The position numbers were made by a program, and so were the translations under genes. Below, one piece after another: positions 16,343 through 27,311 of a stretch of DNA of 64,000 nt. Position 1 is the first letter of the stretch, and each line of letters begins with the position of its first letter. The stretch comes from Nanobdellota archaeon (GTDB lineage: Archaea > Nanobdellota > Nanobdellia > Pacearchaeales > GW2011-AR1): positions 38,088-102,087 of the forward strand of contig DUKY01000012.1 in assembly GCA_013329055.1 (NCBI GenBank). The letters are read 5' to 3'. The notes under the pieces were generated by a model, which saw nothing but the letters and a program-made list of their open reading frames with translations, searched no databases and had not been told where the DNA came from.

Positions 16343-17437
16343 TTATCTCGTAACCTGAAAGCTTCTTACAGCTTCCAACAATTTCTTAGCTTTTTTATTC
16401 TCGTCAAAATGTTTTCTAACTGGTTCTAAAAGTTCGTTAATATATACTGCACAGGTCATTTTAACATCAAGAGGATGAACTTTTTTTTCAACAAAAACTT
16501 TTTCTAATTCATTATAAGAATTAAAAGATAAATTTCCTCCAAACTTTTCATCACGAGTAATAATTATCTTATCAAACTTTTCAAAAATAATATATTTGAA
16601 ATATTCTAAAATAGGATTATCCTCGATTTGTCCTTCTGGACAATAAGCCTTCTTAAACTTTCTTTTTACTTCATCTTCTGAATCAGTCATAAAAATAGCA
16701 GTATCAGGTTTAGACTTGCTCATTTTAATTTCAATTTTTCTGTCTATAGAATTTAATGACCCATCAACCTTCGGTTCACTCAAACCCATAAGCATATGAT
16801 GACTGATAATCACAGGAGGTTTAAATCCTAATTTTGGGAATAAATCTCTTGCAAGCATATTTACTTTTCTCTGATCCATTCCAAGTTGAGCAATATCAGC
16901 ACCTAAATGATGAATATCAGCAGCCTGCATTAATGGATAAATAATTTGCGACGAAGGATTATTTGTATTCTCCTCACGCCCCATAATTTGACCACATCTA
17001 AGCACTCTATTAATAGTAGCATTCATAGACAACTTCAAAACTGTTTCCCAATATTCAGGATGCTCTTTAATAAAATCACTTGCCCAGATAAATTCAACAT
17101 TTTCTAAATCCATACCACAAGCTTTCCAAACTTCAATGAAATATTCACCAACAATTTTAATCTTCTCTAAATCTCCACCCATCTTATTATTTAACAATCC
17201 AAACCAATCTGCAACCCAAAATTTAAATTTAATACCTGTAGAAGTTAATTTATTAACATTAATTGCCCGAAGTAAACCCTGTGCAATATGAATATTCCCT
17301 GAAGGTTCAAACCCATCATAAGCAATCGGATTTTTTTTATTCAGAAATAATTCTCTAAGTTCTTCTAGATTAATAACCTCTTCACCAACTTCATTAATTA
17401 TTTTAATTTTCTCTTCAATATTCAAACTTTTTACCAT
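16343..17437 (-). CDS. tyrS: Tyrosyl-tRNA synthetase (archaeal type)
   Basis: This 364-residue class I synthetase has the HIGH-equivalent GNIHIAQG (about 47-54), the tyrosine pocket region (YDGFEPSG, YPLMQAADIHHLGADIAQLG with DQRK) and the KMSKSKPDTAIFM loop near residue 240. The compact length and sequence order fit archaeal/eukaryal TyrRS rather than bacterial TyrRS with its S4 domain. It charges tRNA-Tyr in the cytoplasm. It converges on the LRR-like gene with a 9-bp gap. Confidence 0.95.
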   Translation of the reverse strand: MVKSLNIEEKIKIINEVGEEVINLEELRELFLNKKNPIAYDGFEPSGNIHIAQGLLRAINVNKLTSTGIKFKFWVADWFGLLNNKMGGDLEKIKIVGEYFIEVWKACGMDLENVEFIWASDFIKEHPEYWETVLKLSMNATINRVLRCGQIMGREENTNNPSSQIIYPLMQAADIHHLGADIAQLGMDQRKVNMLARDLFPKLGFKPPVIISHHMLMGLSEPKVDGSLNSIDRKIEIKMSKSKPDTAIFMTDSEDEVKRKFKKAYCPEGQIEDNPILEYFKYIIFEKFDKIIITRDEKFGGNLSFNSYNELEKVFVEKKVHPLDVKMTCAVYINELLEPVRKHFDENKKAKKLLEAVRSFQVTR

Positions 17438-17480
17438 TTTAAATTAAACAAAAAACAATTATTAAAGATTTCTATTAAAT

Positions 17481-18482
17481 TTATTCTTCAGCTTGCACAG
17501 CCCCGAATAAAATATTCCCTGTGCAATTACCTGCTACACCTCGAGGAACATAAACTCTCCAATATGTTCCATTAATAGCATCATCATTAGAATCATTCTG
17601 TCGATAATTTAAATTAAATCTTTTTACAGTCGCACCAGCACTTAAATTAGTATAATTTGCTTCAAAATCTGAAAAAGTTAATGGCCCGGTAATTGATGTA
17701 TTAAGCCTGAATTTTTCATAGCCTATGCTAATATTTTGGATATTACCTAAAGTACAATTCATAGAATAATTATCTCCCTGAGTAACTGCATAACCTGAAA
17801 GACTCAAGTTTAAGATTACATTTCCGGTATTACTTACATTAACAGTTTTTTCCCCTGAAACAGAAGTTGAATTTACAACGCTATAATCAATAGAAGAAGG
17901 AAGACCAATAGATAAAAGTTGGTTTATAGTAATACTATCATTTTGTAAATCACTAAAACCAACACTATCATTAACATATAATGAACAATTCCAATTTCCT
18001 GGATTTGCATAATAATAAATCTGGAAATTACATTGTGCTAAAGCGTGATAATCATCATCACTCACACCACCCCATGAACTAAAATTAGTATTAATAAGAC
18101 AAGAGCCATTCGTATAATGTAAATTATTATCGTTACTTCCACCATAAGAAGAACCGGAAGTAATAAATAATTCAGCAGTTGCATTACCTAAAGTACTGTC
18201 ATTATTATAATCCCTAATCAAACCCTCACATAAAACCGTTTTTGTTGAATTACCAACTAAAGTAACGCTTGAAGCACTATTGTCAATACTAACATTCAAT
18301 AATTCCGGATAAACTTCTCCAACTTGTAATGAAGTAGTAACAGTAACATTATTCCCAACACCCCCGCTAATAAAAGAACTAAAAGAAGTTAGAATGAAAG
18401 ATAATGCAATTAATTCTAAAAATAAAATTCCAATTAACTTTGCTTCAATATTCATTTTTTTATTTAAATTATTTAATTTCAT
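17481..18482 (-). CDS. Secreted surface protein, type-3 paralogue
   Basis: This 333-residue protein has an N-terminal membrane/signal segment (about 12-38) and a mature region full of Asn-X-Ser/Thr sequons. It contains the YYYANPGNWNCSLYVND and NGTYWRVYVPRGVAGNC motifs. It is a paralogue of the C-terminal two thirds of the protein at 38849-40063. Cysteine pairs (VLCEGLI, NGSCLI, AQCNF, WNCSL) suggest disulphides. It is the last gene of a three-gene unit, 9 bp after the type-2 gene. The C-terminal motif shared with 38849 implies a conserved assembly surface; the biochemical role is unknown. Confidence 0.75.
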   Translation of the reverse strand: MKLNNLNKKMNIEAKLIGILFLELIALSFILTSFSSFISGGVGNNVTVTTSLQVGEVYPELLNVSIDNSASSVTLVGNSTKTVLCEGLIRDYNNDSTLGNATAELFITSGSSYGGSNDNNLHYTNGSCLINTNFSSWGGVSDDDYHALAQCNFQIYYYANPGNWNCSLYVNDSVGFSDLQNDSITINQLLSIGLPSSIDYSVVNSTSVSGEKTVNVSNTGNVILNLSLSGYAVTQGDNYSMNCTLGNIQNISIGYEKFRLNTSITGPLTFSDFEANYTNLSAGATVKRFNLNYRQNDSNDDAINGTYWRVYVPRGVAGNCTGNILFGAVQAEE

Positions 18483-18491
18483 TTTCTAATT

Positions 18492-19256
18492 TTAAGTACC
18501 TATTTCTACATAAACATAATATGCAGTAGCCCCTGAAAAACCAGGAGAACCATCCTCAGGAACAATCATCTGAAAATCATATTTTGAACCATCATATCCT
18601 GCCACATCTTCTTCTAAAATAGTAGCATAAACAGTATTTACTCCGTCACTTAAAGCCATTTCCTCGAAACTTGAATCTTGTGCTACATCATTTACATAAG
18701 TGTTTATTGTAGGACAAGTATTAGCAGGAATAGAAACAGCCCCAACCCAAAAAGTACTATGTGTTCCGGGAGCAGATGCATTGAAGGTCTTATTTAATTG
18801 ATCATTTGAATTATTATGATTCATTGCAATTGCTTCAGTGCTAAGATACGTTGCATTTGAACAATTAACACTTGCCCAAGTAATTGCACCAGATTGCCTT
18901 GTCGCATAAACTCTACCAGTAATTGTCGTAATACTCCAATCATAAATAGTAGAACCAGCTGAATCATCTAAGGTAAAACTACCTGTAACATTACCAACAA
19001 ATGCTTTCCATCGAGGATTTTGAATAGTCGCAGATAAATTGAAAGTAGAAACATATCCCCCAGAGATATTAAACATCTTTGCACTAACTGCATCCTTTGT
19101 CTCATTTGTAACACTAGTAATTGTATCAGGACCACCAGGGTTCGCTGCAAAAACTAAACCAAATGAAGTTAATGATAATAAAAAACCAATTAATATAAGA
19201 ACAACTAAAAGAATCTCCTTCTCTTTTTTTAATCTATTTTCAATATTTTTTTGCAT
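18492..19256 (-). CDS. Secreted surface protein, type-2 paralogue
   Basis: This 254-residue protein has a basic N terminus followed by a hydrophobic signal (ILLVVLILIGFLLSLTSFGL) and mature start AANPGG. Hallmarks are NPRWKAFVGNVTGSFTLDD, TGRVYATRQSGAITW, a VWV/FWVGAVSIPANTCP segment, DSSFEEMALSDGVNTVYAT and YDFQMIVPEDG. It is highly similar to the protein at 43841-44614 and distantly related to the type-1 proteins next to each. Abundant N-glycosylation sequons suggest an abundant glycosylated surface component (S-layer or filament); this is inferred. Confidence 0.75.
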   Translation of the reverse strand: MQKNIENRLKKEKEILLVVLILIGFLLSLTSFGLVFAANPGGPDTITSVTNETKDAVSAKMFNISGGYVSTFNLSATIQNPRWKAFVGNVTGSFTLDDSAGSTIYDWSITTITGRVYATRQSGAITWASVNCSNATYLSTEAIAMNHNNSNDQLNKTFNASAPGTHSTFWVGAVSIPANTCPTINTYVNDVAQDSSFEEMALSDGVNTVYATILEEDVAGYDGSKYDFQMIVPEDGSPGFSGATAYYVYVEIGT

Positions 19257-19336
19257 TTTTTTATACTCTTTCTTTTCTCATTCATCCTTTTCTTTTCCTC
19301 GTTTTAATAAAAATAAAAATAAAAAATAAAATAACC

Positions 19337-20056
19337 TTATTCTAGCTCTACATAAAAGTAGTACGGTCTAGTAGCAGTATCAGTTCCATGACCATCCTCT
19401 AAAACTAACATTTGGAAATCATGTGAAGCATCGTTAAAACCAAGCATATCTTCTTCTAAGATTGATGCAAAAATAGTTTCATTGCTTCCGCCTTTTAATA
19501 ATACCTCTTCAAATTCAGTATCAACACCAGCACCAGTATCTCCGTAAATTCTAGCTGACATACATGTATTAGTGTTAATCAAAATATTATTCACATAAAA
19601 CGCATCATGGTTTTGTAAATTGAATGTTTCATCAACACCATCAACATCATCACCAAGAATATTATATTCTAATTCTAAATTTGGAGTAAATGTTGTATTA
19701 TTGTAACATTGTGTTCCAACCCAATTAACTGAATTATTAACTGAAGCATAGATTTCACCCTCTGGACTTGCTAGTGACCAATTGTACATTACATTATCAC
19801 TTCCATCTGCTAATTGAATAGTACCTGTAATATTCCCAAAATAACCTTGCCAGCTCTGTGTTGTAGTAAAAGCAACAACAGTCATCTCAGTAACATTACC
19901 TGCAATTGCAGCATGACTTCCAGCAACATCAGCAGGAGCAGTAGCATTCGAAATGCTTGTAAGTGTACCACCTGATGGAACTACAGCATAAACAACAACC
20001 AAAGAGAGAACTAAAGCTAGAATTGGTAATAACAACAATCTATAAATCTTACTCAT
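19337..20056 (-). CDS. Secreted surface protein, type-1 paralogue
   Basis: This 239-residue protein has a Sec signal (LLLLPILALVLSLVVVYA) with mature start VVPSGGTLTSISNAT. The core motifs are SWQGYFGNITG, WSLASPEGEIYASVN, NWVGTQCYNN, EFEEVLLKGGSNETIFAS and HDFQMLVLEDGH, ending YYFYVELE. It is nearly identical in places to the proteins at 44693-45409 and 46214-46942. GGAGGG lies about 11 bp before the ATG, with a TATA region (TATATAAATATATAG) upstream, and an operator-like palindrome at 20104. The strong ribosome site suggests high expression. Confidence 0.75.
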   Translation of the reverse strand: MSKIYRLLLLPILALVLSLVVVYAVVPSGGTLTSISNATAPADVAGSHAAIAGNVTEMTVVAFTTTQSWQGYFGNITGTIQLADGSDNVMYNWSLASPEGEIYASVNNSVNWVGTQCYNNTTFTPNLELEYNILGDDVDGVDETFNLQNHDAFYVNNILINTNTCMSARIYGDTGAGVDTEFEEVLLKGGSNETIFASILEEDMLGFNDASHDFQMLVLEDGHGTDTATRPYYFYVELE

Positions 20057-20103
20057 CTCTTTTTTAATATCCCTCCTTTCATTAAATACTATATATTTAT
20101 ATA

Positions 20104-20115
20104 CGAATATATTCG
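20104..20115. promoter_or_regulatory. Palindrome CGAATATATTCG upstream of the type-1 surface gene
   Basis: This perfect 12-bp palindrome within TACGAATATATTCGCA lies next to the TATA region of the gene starting at 20056. The same design (TACGAA-N4-TTCGTA) covers the start of the gene at 59362, suggesting a shared regulator. Confidence 0.45.
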
Positions 20116-20185
20116 CACAGATTTATAAACCTTCCGAAATGATTTGTTATCCTAAAAAGGTAAAAAAATAACCACAGCGAAGATG

Positions 20186-23100
20186 TTAAATAAGTTCAGC
20201 ATAAAAAACTGCACTTTCAGAGTTAGTTGAATCATATTCTCGAAGCATAGCAGGAACACGAATTTCATAATCATAAACCCCATATGCCCCCACACCTCCC
20301 TGATTAATTTCAGTTACAAAAATTAAATCTTCTTTATCCACTTCATCAAACTCTAAATCTCCAATGTCATCTAAAGAATCCCATAAAATACCAGTAACAA
20401 AATTAGTATTATTTGTAGAGTTTGTTATAGGAATATAATTAACCACCTTGCCAAAGATACTCAGATTAATAGTGCTATCATTATTATAAAGAGAATCAAC
20501 AGAATCTTCAAAATTACTCATATTTAAAAGAGAATCAATTTCAATAAAATCATCAGTAGAATTATCCAAATTTATTTTTTTCCCGATTGCAACTAAATCT
20601 AACCAAGATATATCACTTTCAAGGTCACTAATAAAAACTTCTCCTTGGCTAAAGTTAATTATATTCCAATTGAGAACAGGATCTTCAGAATTATCCATTA
20701 AACTGTAATTACTACTTGAATCAATCTCGCCATAAAAGAAATGCCAACTTCCAACAGTAATATTCAAGCTAACCTCATTATTGCTTTCATTCCATTCGTC
20801 ATATGTACCATTAGTTGCAAATGGAGGATCAACTAAAACAAAAATTTCGCTTGTCCCGATATCAGCAATATAAGTAGTATTAACTTCAGTCAGATTATAC
20901 ATTGAAATATTAATCAATTTATCAGCCCCAATTTGAGACCCACCTAAATCAGGATCCCCATCATAAAACTTTACAACAACATTATTAATATCTGTACCAC
21001 CAAGATTTTCTAGAGTCAAATTAATAAAAACAGATTCACCTTCTTTAGGATTTGTAACATTAAAACTAAATGTGCTTTGATTCAGGAAAAAATCAGGATA
21101 AGTAAAATTAAATCCATAAGTTAAACTATTATTAGAATTATTTAATGCATCCCAGCAAGTTACATTCCAATTGTGCCATCCCAGAGTTAATCCTGCAACA
21201 CTCTCAGGATTTGAAATTCCACTTGTAACCCATTCATCATTTTTCTTAACAACACCATCAACAATTAAATCACATTGAAAAATATTATAAACAGAGTCAT
21301 TTGCCGTCCATCTAAAAGTCACAGAACCACCGTCAAAATATTTACCGGAATCATTTAATGGAAGTTCTAATTCAATAGTCGGAGGAGAAATATCACGAGT
21401 GAAATGATAAAAGGTTGCATTAGCTAAATTTAAATCAGCATCAGAACATTCAACAGTCCAATTATGCTCTCCTTCACTTATCCCCCCAACAGGAGTAAAA
21501 GAATTTTCTTCATTTTTATTAATAGTATTATCTGTTTGATTTAATCCTTCATCAAGATATAATTTACACTGAGTAATTCCTACAGCATCATAAGGAATAT
21601 ATCTAAATGTAACTGTTGAATTTGTTGCAATCCAATTATCACTTGGAAGAGTTAAATTAACTATTGGAGGAGCAATAACACTAAAATTAATCAAAGAAGT
21701 TATATTATAATTTTTAGCCTGATCAATACATTCAATATACCATGTATAATTTCCATCATTTCTCAATAAATATTGAAGATTCGTTCCATTGACAAAAATA
21801 TCATCTTCAAACTCATTAAAATCATCAACACTCACATTACAAGTAATATTTTCTGCCATGTTATCAATTAAAGTAAAATTCAATGTGATATTATTCGTAG
21901 TTATAACTTCATCCTGATAAGGAGAATTGATAATAATTGTCGGCTTTATTGTATCAATATAAAGATATTGAATATTATCTGTGCCAACTAAAGATTCAGA
22001 GTCGCTGACATTCACAGTCCAATTATAAAATCCATCAACTAAACCAAAAACAGTAAAATTATTTATCTCATTATTTATCAAGAGGGTAGAATTTGATTGA
22101 TTCAGGATGCCATTCAAAATCAAACTTGAATTTACCATATCATCATTACCGTCACTAATATTATAGTAAAATACTAAACTAGTAGAATTTGCCCAATAAT
22201 AATTTTCAGGACTGGTTAAATTAACAGTTGGAGGAAGATATAACGTAAAATTTCTTGTTTCACTTGAATTTAAATTTCCGGAATCATCAATACAAGTTAC
22301 ATTCCAATATTTTAAACCCCCTAAAGAAAATGTAAAAGGAACAATGGTATTGCTCCCATTAATCGCAGTTGTAAAATTTTGAACAACACCGTCAATAGTT
22401 AAATTACACCCAATATTCAAATCTAAATCATCAATAACAGTATAATTAAATGATACAGTTGAATCATAAACCATTGCCTCAGAAAGAGGATAATTTAAAT
22501 TAATTATCGGCTTTGCTAAATCAACAGTAAAATTTCTATAACTAGTTTGATTTACAAGACCAATAGTATCATTACACATTATAGACCAATTATGATATCC
22601 GCTGCCTAAAGTTAAAGTAAAATTATTTTGTGCACCATTTAAAATCGCGGTAGAATTTGATTGATTATAGGCACCATTTAAGTATAAATTACAGGAACTT
22701 AAATTAGTATTATCGCTAGGAGTATAAAATAATTCAACATTTGTCGTATTAAAAAATGCATTATTTTGAGTATTCGAAATAACACTTGGAGATTTGGAAA
22801 CATTAATTATTCTTGTTGCACTGTTGTTAATATTATTTGCCTGATCAATACAGGTAACATTCCAATATTTAACACCGTCGGTTAAAGAACTAATTAATCG
22901 ATTAGTTAATGTTCCATTATTTGCATTAAAATTCAAATCTTTAACAATACCATTAATAGTCAAATTACAAACTAAAACAGAATCAAGATTATCAATAATT
23001 GTGAAATTGAAATTAATATCAGATATTAAAAACTGTGAAGCATTATCAGGCTTGCTTAAATTTAAAATTGGAAGAGTCGTATCAATATAAAAAGTTTTAT

Positions 23101-26100
23101 TTGCAGGTTTAGTTGATAAACCTCCAGTGTCTGTACAGTTCACAGTCCAATTATATTGCCCGTCATCCCAAGAACTTAGAGTAAAATTATTAATTTGGCT
23201 ATTAAGAATAACTGTTGAATTTGATTGATTATAAATTCCGTTAATATAAAGAGAACAATTAATCAAATCATTATTATCTGTTGCATTGTAATATAAAACA
23301 GGATTACTTATATTAAACCAAGTTGGATCAAAAAGTTCTAAAGAGACAGTAGGAGGATAATCAACAATCGTAAAGTTCCAGGTGGCACTGGTGTTCAAAT
23401 TTTTTGCATTATCAATACAACTAACATTCCATAAATGATTTCCCATACCTAAACTCACTGTTTGATTTGTAAATGTCCCATTATTTGCATTAAAATTTAA
23501 ATCTTTAACAATACTATCAACAGTTAAATTACACACCAATACTGAGTCCAAATTGTCATTTGCACTAAAATTAAAATTAATATTAGTGGTATAAATAACT
23601 TCATCATCCGAAGGATAAATTAGATTTAATTGCGGTAAAACAGTATCAACACTAAAATTCTTAGTTGTATCAGTGCCATTTAACCCTGCAGAATCATAAC
23701 AAACAACAGTCCAATTATAATTATTGTTTCCCAAGGTTAAAGTAAAATTATTAGTCGAACCATTAATAATTGGTGTTGAATTTGTTTGATTAAAAAGACC
23801 ATTTAGGTATAATGAACAATTATCAAATTGACCATTATCATCACTTGCAAGATATTCTAATAAAACATTGCTAGTATTAAACCAATAATTATCAGCAGTA
23901 ACTAAAGACACGCTTGGAGCCTGATTTGCACCGGTAATTGTGACCTTTTTTGTGGTTGTACCATTAAAACTAGAATAACTTGAAATTCCCACACAACGAA
24001 TATTATTTATCGATTCTATATTTCCTCTAATAGTAAAATTAGTAGAAGAGATATTTGTAGTTGTGTTACCTAAATTATGAGGATTTGTTTCACTGCCGGA
24101 TAAGATTAAATTTCCTGATGCACCAATATTAGTCCAACCAGTTGCAGAAGTGTTATATTGAACATAAACATTAGTATCCAAACATTTACCGGCATCACAA
24201 CTTGCATTACAGGTAACATTTAAATCCTGTGCAGTTAAAATATTTTGATCAGTTGTTGGAGCAACCAATTCTGTATTCAAATTTCCTAAAGAAATAAAAT
24301 CCGGAAATTCCACATAAGAAAGTCTAAGGTTATCCCAGTAATGGGTAACAGTAACAGCACCAGTATCAGTATTTCTAACATTTAAAACTAATTTTATTCT
24401 ATCTGTGCTGGATAAATATAAACCATCAGGATTGTTACAACTCCCTGTCCAGGTTCCTGTTCCTGATGTAATCCTTGTCCCTCCTGTAGAATCATCACCA
24501 TGCTGGCAAATTAAAAAATCCCCTGAAGTATTAGTTACATAAACTTTCCAGGTTAAATATGCTTTATTATTTGCACTTGCACTTGCAACAGCACTAAATG
24601 AAATAGTTCCAGAAGGAATAAATGCTCCATTATTCACCATAAATGGACTAACAGCCTCAACAAGAGAATATAGTCCTCCGGCAGGAACAGAATAAGCAAC
24701 ATTATTTTCAACTGCATCCCGATTATTATTTAGATAGATATTTGCAGTAGAACTAAAATTAGAAGTATAAGTTTCATACCAACGAGCTTGATATGTTTGA
24801 GGAGAAAAGGAGATATTAATATTTCTTGTTTCGCTTGCATTTTCATTGCCTGCTTCATCAAAACAATGTATACTCCAATTATGCAATCCATCAGAAACAG
24901 GATAACTGATTGTTTGATTTATTCCTTTACTAATCGTCGTATCAGTTAAAACATTAGCATCATCAATGAACAAAGAACAATTATCAACATCATTTGCATC
25001 ACTAACATTAAAAATAAAATCAACACCAAAAGTAGAATTTGAAAAAGAGTCATTTGCAGGAAAAACTTGTGTTACAAAAGGAAGAGTAGAATCAAGAATA
25101 AAAGTTCTATTCACAAAATCAAATACACAACCATTAGCATCATCACAACATTGAATATTCCATAAGTATGAGCCTTCTCCTGAATAAGTATTTATAAAAT
25201 CATTAATTGAACCATTTGTAATTATAGTTGAATTTGATTTATTGAATAAAAAACTTCCGGAAGAATTATCCCATAAACTGCAATTCAAAAAATTACCAGA
25301 AGTTAAAGGAGTATAACCAAAGGTTACAGAAAAATTATTCAAAACCTGCATATTAGAAGGGGAATTTAAATTTAAACTTAATGCACCTGCAACTTGATAA
25401 GATATATTAAGATAAACATAATCAATATTCAATTTTATAAATGCCCCGGCAGTAGGAACTTTTATCGCAGTCATATTTAATTTAAGATTTTCTAATTGTA
25501 CTTCACTTAAACTGCTCAAATCATAACTTACAGTTGATTCAGAAGTTTGCCCTGTACAATCAGAGTTTAAAAAAGTCCAGGTTCCGCCATTTGCAGAATA
25601 TGAAATTTCGCAGGAACTCATCCCGGATTCAACATAATATTCAATATATAAATCTGCATCAAGAATTGTTGCACCAGCCGGAATCAATGAAGTATTTGTT
25701 AAATCAATCACACCTTTAGCTAAATTACCGGATTTTGTGTCTAATCCTCCCCCCAGATAAACATTATTACTTGAAGTTACATCACTGCAGGCACAAGAAC
25801 CGCTAGCACCATTATCCAAACAAACATCAATTGCTGTGCAAACACCAAGGATAGTTGGATCAATAACATAATCAAATTCTACTTCACCAATTACTTTTAA
25901 ATCAAAAGTATTTTGCTCTTCGGATAAAAAATTCAAAAATATTTGATATTTTTTATATTCATTAATTTCTCCAAAATCTGCAATTTTAACATTTGATTCC
26001 TTTTCATAAACTTCGATACGACCATTTCCTTTAGCATAAATAGTAATATCATTTTGATTCGTTAAGTTCTTTTCAAAAGTTACTCTTAAAAATTCTTGAT

Positions 26101-27136
26101 TAGAAATTAAAACAAAATTTTCATCAATATCTTTAATCAAATCATAAACCTCTTCAATAAAATTTCGCTGTGAATCTAAATGTTCAGCTTTAGTCACTAA
26201 AATAATTTCAAAAGTTTGAGTCGATAAATGAGGGGCAATCCATTCAACATAGTCTAAAAATCCATCATTATCAGAATCATAAGCTTCAAAATCAAGATAT
26301 TTTTCACCACCTTTCCAATAAATTTTAATTAAATCTTTTTCATCCGGAGTAAATATTTCATTAATGTTAGTATAAGCTAAAACATTTTCATAATGAATAT
26401 CAGAAGATACAATAACTTCTTTTTCCGTAAATGAAATATCTTTTTCGATTTTTTGAGGAGTAGGAGTATTATATTTAATTTCTATTTCTCCGTCAATATC
26501 TGTTAAGATAATTTCTTTTTCATTTTCTTTTCCGGATAAAGAATTCAGAATATTGCTAAAGATTAAATTATTTTCTACAAATTCAATAGATTGATTATTC
26601 TCTAAAACAACAATCTCTTCACTTAATTCTGGAATTTTTATTCTAATTTTTTTTGCATTAGACATATCAATTTCTTTCGTCCATAAAACAGGCTTGCCTA
26701 TAACAATACCAGGATAATTTTCAGACAATTTCTTTGATTCTTCAATAATACCTAGATTACTTAAAGAAAAATTGTCTTTATTCAAAGTATTTGAGTTTAT
26801 CTCAGAGACTTCTGGTTTTTCTAAAACTTCAAAATTAAAAGTTTCAGAAATATTTTCAGTTTTAAGAATAACTTCATAAAAACCAGCTTCTTTTAATTTA
26901 AAAGTAAACATATCATTATAACCTTCTTTAATTAAAATTTGATTAGGAGTAATAATTTTCAAAGTATAATTCCCATAAGATCTTAAATCAAATTTAACAT
27001 CTTCCCCCACAAAATAACTTTTTTCAAACGAAAATAAAGACGACAAAAAAGGTAAAAATAACAATAATAAAGTTAAAACTAAAATTAAAAAACTTAAACA
27101 AATCTTGCCCCTTTTTCCTAAAACTAATTGAAACAT
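20186..27136 (-). CDS. Giant surface protein with about 12 Ig-like repeats (2316 aa)
   Basis: An N-terminal membrane/signal segment (about 12-38) is followed by an AEHLDSQRNF module near 310-425 that ends DPTILG. This module is shared with the giant protein at 29822. A jelly-roll-like region (about 425-600) follows, and then about 12 Ig-like domains of roughly 95 residues, each closing with a YNWTVxCxD-type strand. Repeats alternate between type A (CSLYLNGxYNQSNST) and type B (DNLDSVLVCNLTVDGIV), giving a 190-residue higher-order unit. The last 200 residues are a W-x-x-x-YG domain (WHFFYGEIDSSSNYS ... YDYEIRVPAMLREYDSTNSE) homologous to the end of the 56093 protein and to the small type-1/2 proteins. 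Hundreds of sequons. A cell-surface adhesin or S-layer-associated role is inferred. Confidence 0.85.
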   Translation of the reverse strand: MFQLVLGKRGKICLSFLILVLTLLLLFLPFLSSLFSFEKSYFVGEDVKFDLRSYGNYTLKIITPNQILIKEGYNDMFTFKLKEAGFYEVILKTENISETFNFEVLEKPEVSEINSNTLNKDNFSLSNLGIIEESKKLSENYPGIVIGKPVLWTKEIDMSNAKKIRIKIPELSEEIVVLENNQSIEFVENNLIFSNILNSLSGKENEKEIILTDIDGEIEIKYNTPTPQKIEKDISFTEKEVIVSSDIHYENVLAYTNINEIFTPDEKDLIKIYWKGGEKYLDFEAYDSDNDGFLDYVEWIAPHLSTQTFEIILVTKAEHLDSQRNFIEEVYDLIKDIDENFVLISNQEFLRVTFEKNLTNQNDITIYAKGNGRIEVYEKESNVKIADFGEINEYKKYQIFLNFLSEEQNTFDLKVIGEVEFDYVIDPTILGVCTAIDVCLDNGASGSCACSDVTSSNNVYLGGGLDTKSGNLAKGVIDLTNTSLIPAGATILDADLYIEYYVESGMSSCEISYSANGGTWTFLNSDCTGQTSESTVSYDLSSLSEVQLENLKLNMTAIKVPTAGAFIKLNIDYVYLNISYQVAGALSLNLNSPSNMQVLNNFSVTFGYTPLTSGNFLNCSLWDNSSGSFLFNKSNSTIITNGSINDFINTYSGEGSYLWNIQCCDDANGCVFDFVNRTFILDSTLPFVTQVFPANDSFSNSTFGVDFIFNVSDANDVDNCSLFIDDANVLTDTTISKGINQTISYPVSDGLHNWSIHCFDEAGNENASETRNINISFSPQTYQARWYETYTSNFSSTANIYLNNNRDAVENNVAYSVPAGGLYSLVEAVSPFMVNNGAFIPSGTISFSAVASASANNKAYLTWKVYVTNTSGDFLICQHGDDSTGGTRITSGTGTWTGSCNNPDGLYLSSTDRIKLVLNVRNTDTGAVTVTHYWDNLRLSYVEFPDFISLGNLNTELVAPTTDQNILTAQDLNVTCNASCDAGKCLDTNVYVQYNTSATGWTNIGASGNLILSGSETNPHNLGNTTTNISSTNFTIRGNIESINNIRCVGISSYSSFNGTTTKKVTITGANQAPSVSLVTADNYWFNTSNVLLEYLASDDNGQFDNCSLYLNGLFNQTNSTPIINGSTNNFTLTLGNNNYNWTVVCYDSAGLNGTDTTKNFSVDTVLPQLNLIYPSDDEVIYTTNINFNFSANDNLDSVLVCNLTVDSIVKDLNFNANNGTFTNQTVSLGMGNHLWNVSCIDNAKNLNTSATWNFTIVDYPPTVSLELFDPTWFNISNPVLYYNATDNNDLINCSLYINGIYNQSNSTVILNSQINNFTLSSWDDGQYNWTVNCTDTGGLSTKPANKTFYIDTTLPILNLSKPDNASQFLISDINFNFTIIDNLDSVLVCNLTINGIVKDLNFNANNGTLTNRLISSLTDGVKYWNVTCIDQANNINNSATRIINVSKSPSVISNTQNNAFFNTTNVELFYTPSDNTNLSSCNLYLNGAYNQSNSTAILNGAQNNFTLTLGSGYHNWSIMCNDTIGLVNQTSYRNFTVDLAKPIINLNYPLSEAMVYDSTVSFNYTVIDDLDLNIGCNLTIDGVVQNFTTAINGSNTIVPFTFSLGGLKYWNVTCIDDSGNLNSSETRNFTLYLPPTVNLTSPENYYWANSTSLVFYYNISDGNDDMVNSSLILNGILNQSNSTLLINNEINNFTVFGLVDGFYNWTVNVSDSESLVGTDNIQYLYIDTIKPTIIINSPYQDEVITTNNITLNFTLIDNMAENITCNVSVDDFNEFEDDIFVNGTNLQYLLRNDGNYTWYIECIDQAKNYNITSLINFSVIAPPIVNLTLPSDNWIATNSTVTFRYIPYDAVGITQCKLYLDEGLNQTDNTINKNEENSFTPVGGISEGEHNWTVECSDADLNLANATFYHFTRDISPPTIELELPLNDSGKYFDGGSVTFRWTANDSVYNIFQCDLIVDGVVKKNDEWVTSGISNPESVAGLTLGWHNWNVTCWDALNNSNNSLTYGFNFTYPDFFLNQSTFSFNVTNPKEGESVFINLTLENLGGTDINNVVVKFYDGDPDLGGSQIGADKLINISMYNLTEVNTTYIADIGTSEIFVLVDPPFATNGTYDEWNESNNEVSLNITVGSWHFFYGEIDSSSNYSLMDNSEDPVLNWNIINFSQGEVFISDLESDISWLDLVAIGKKINLDNSTDDFIEIDSLLNMSNFEDSVDSLYNNDSTINLSIFGKVVNYIPITNSTNNTNFVTGILWDSLDDIGDLEFDEVDKEDLIFVTEINQGGVGAYGVYDYEIRVPAMLREYDSTNSESAVFYAELI

Positions 27137-27311
27137 TTTAACCCTTTTTTAAGGCAATTTTTATCAAAAAATTACCCCTTATATTAACAATAATTAATAT
27201 AAACAAAACTTTAAATAGGTTTTTGAAGAAAAGTTTAACATTTTCGATAAAATCCCGCAAAAAGTTTAAATATCAAACTAATAATTCATTTTATAACAAG
27301 ATGAGAATAAA

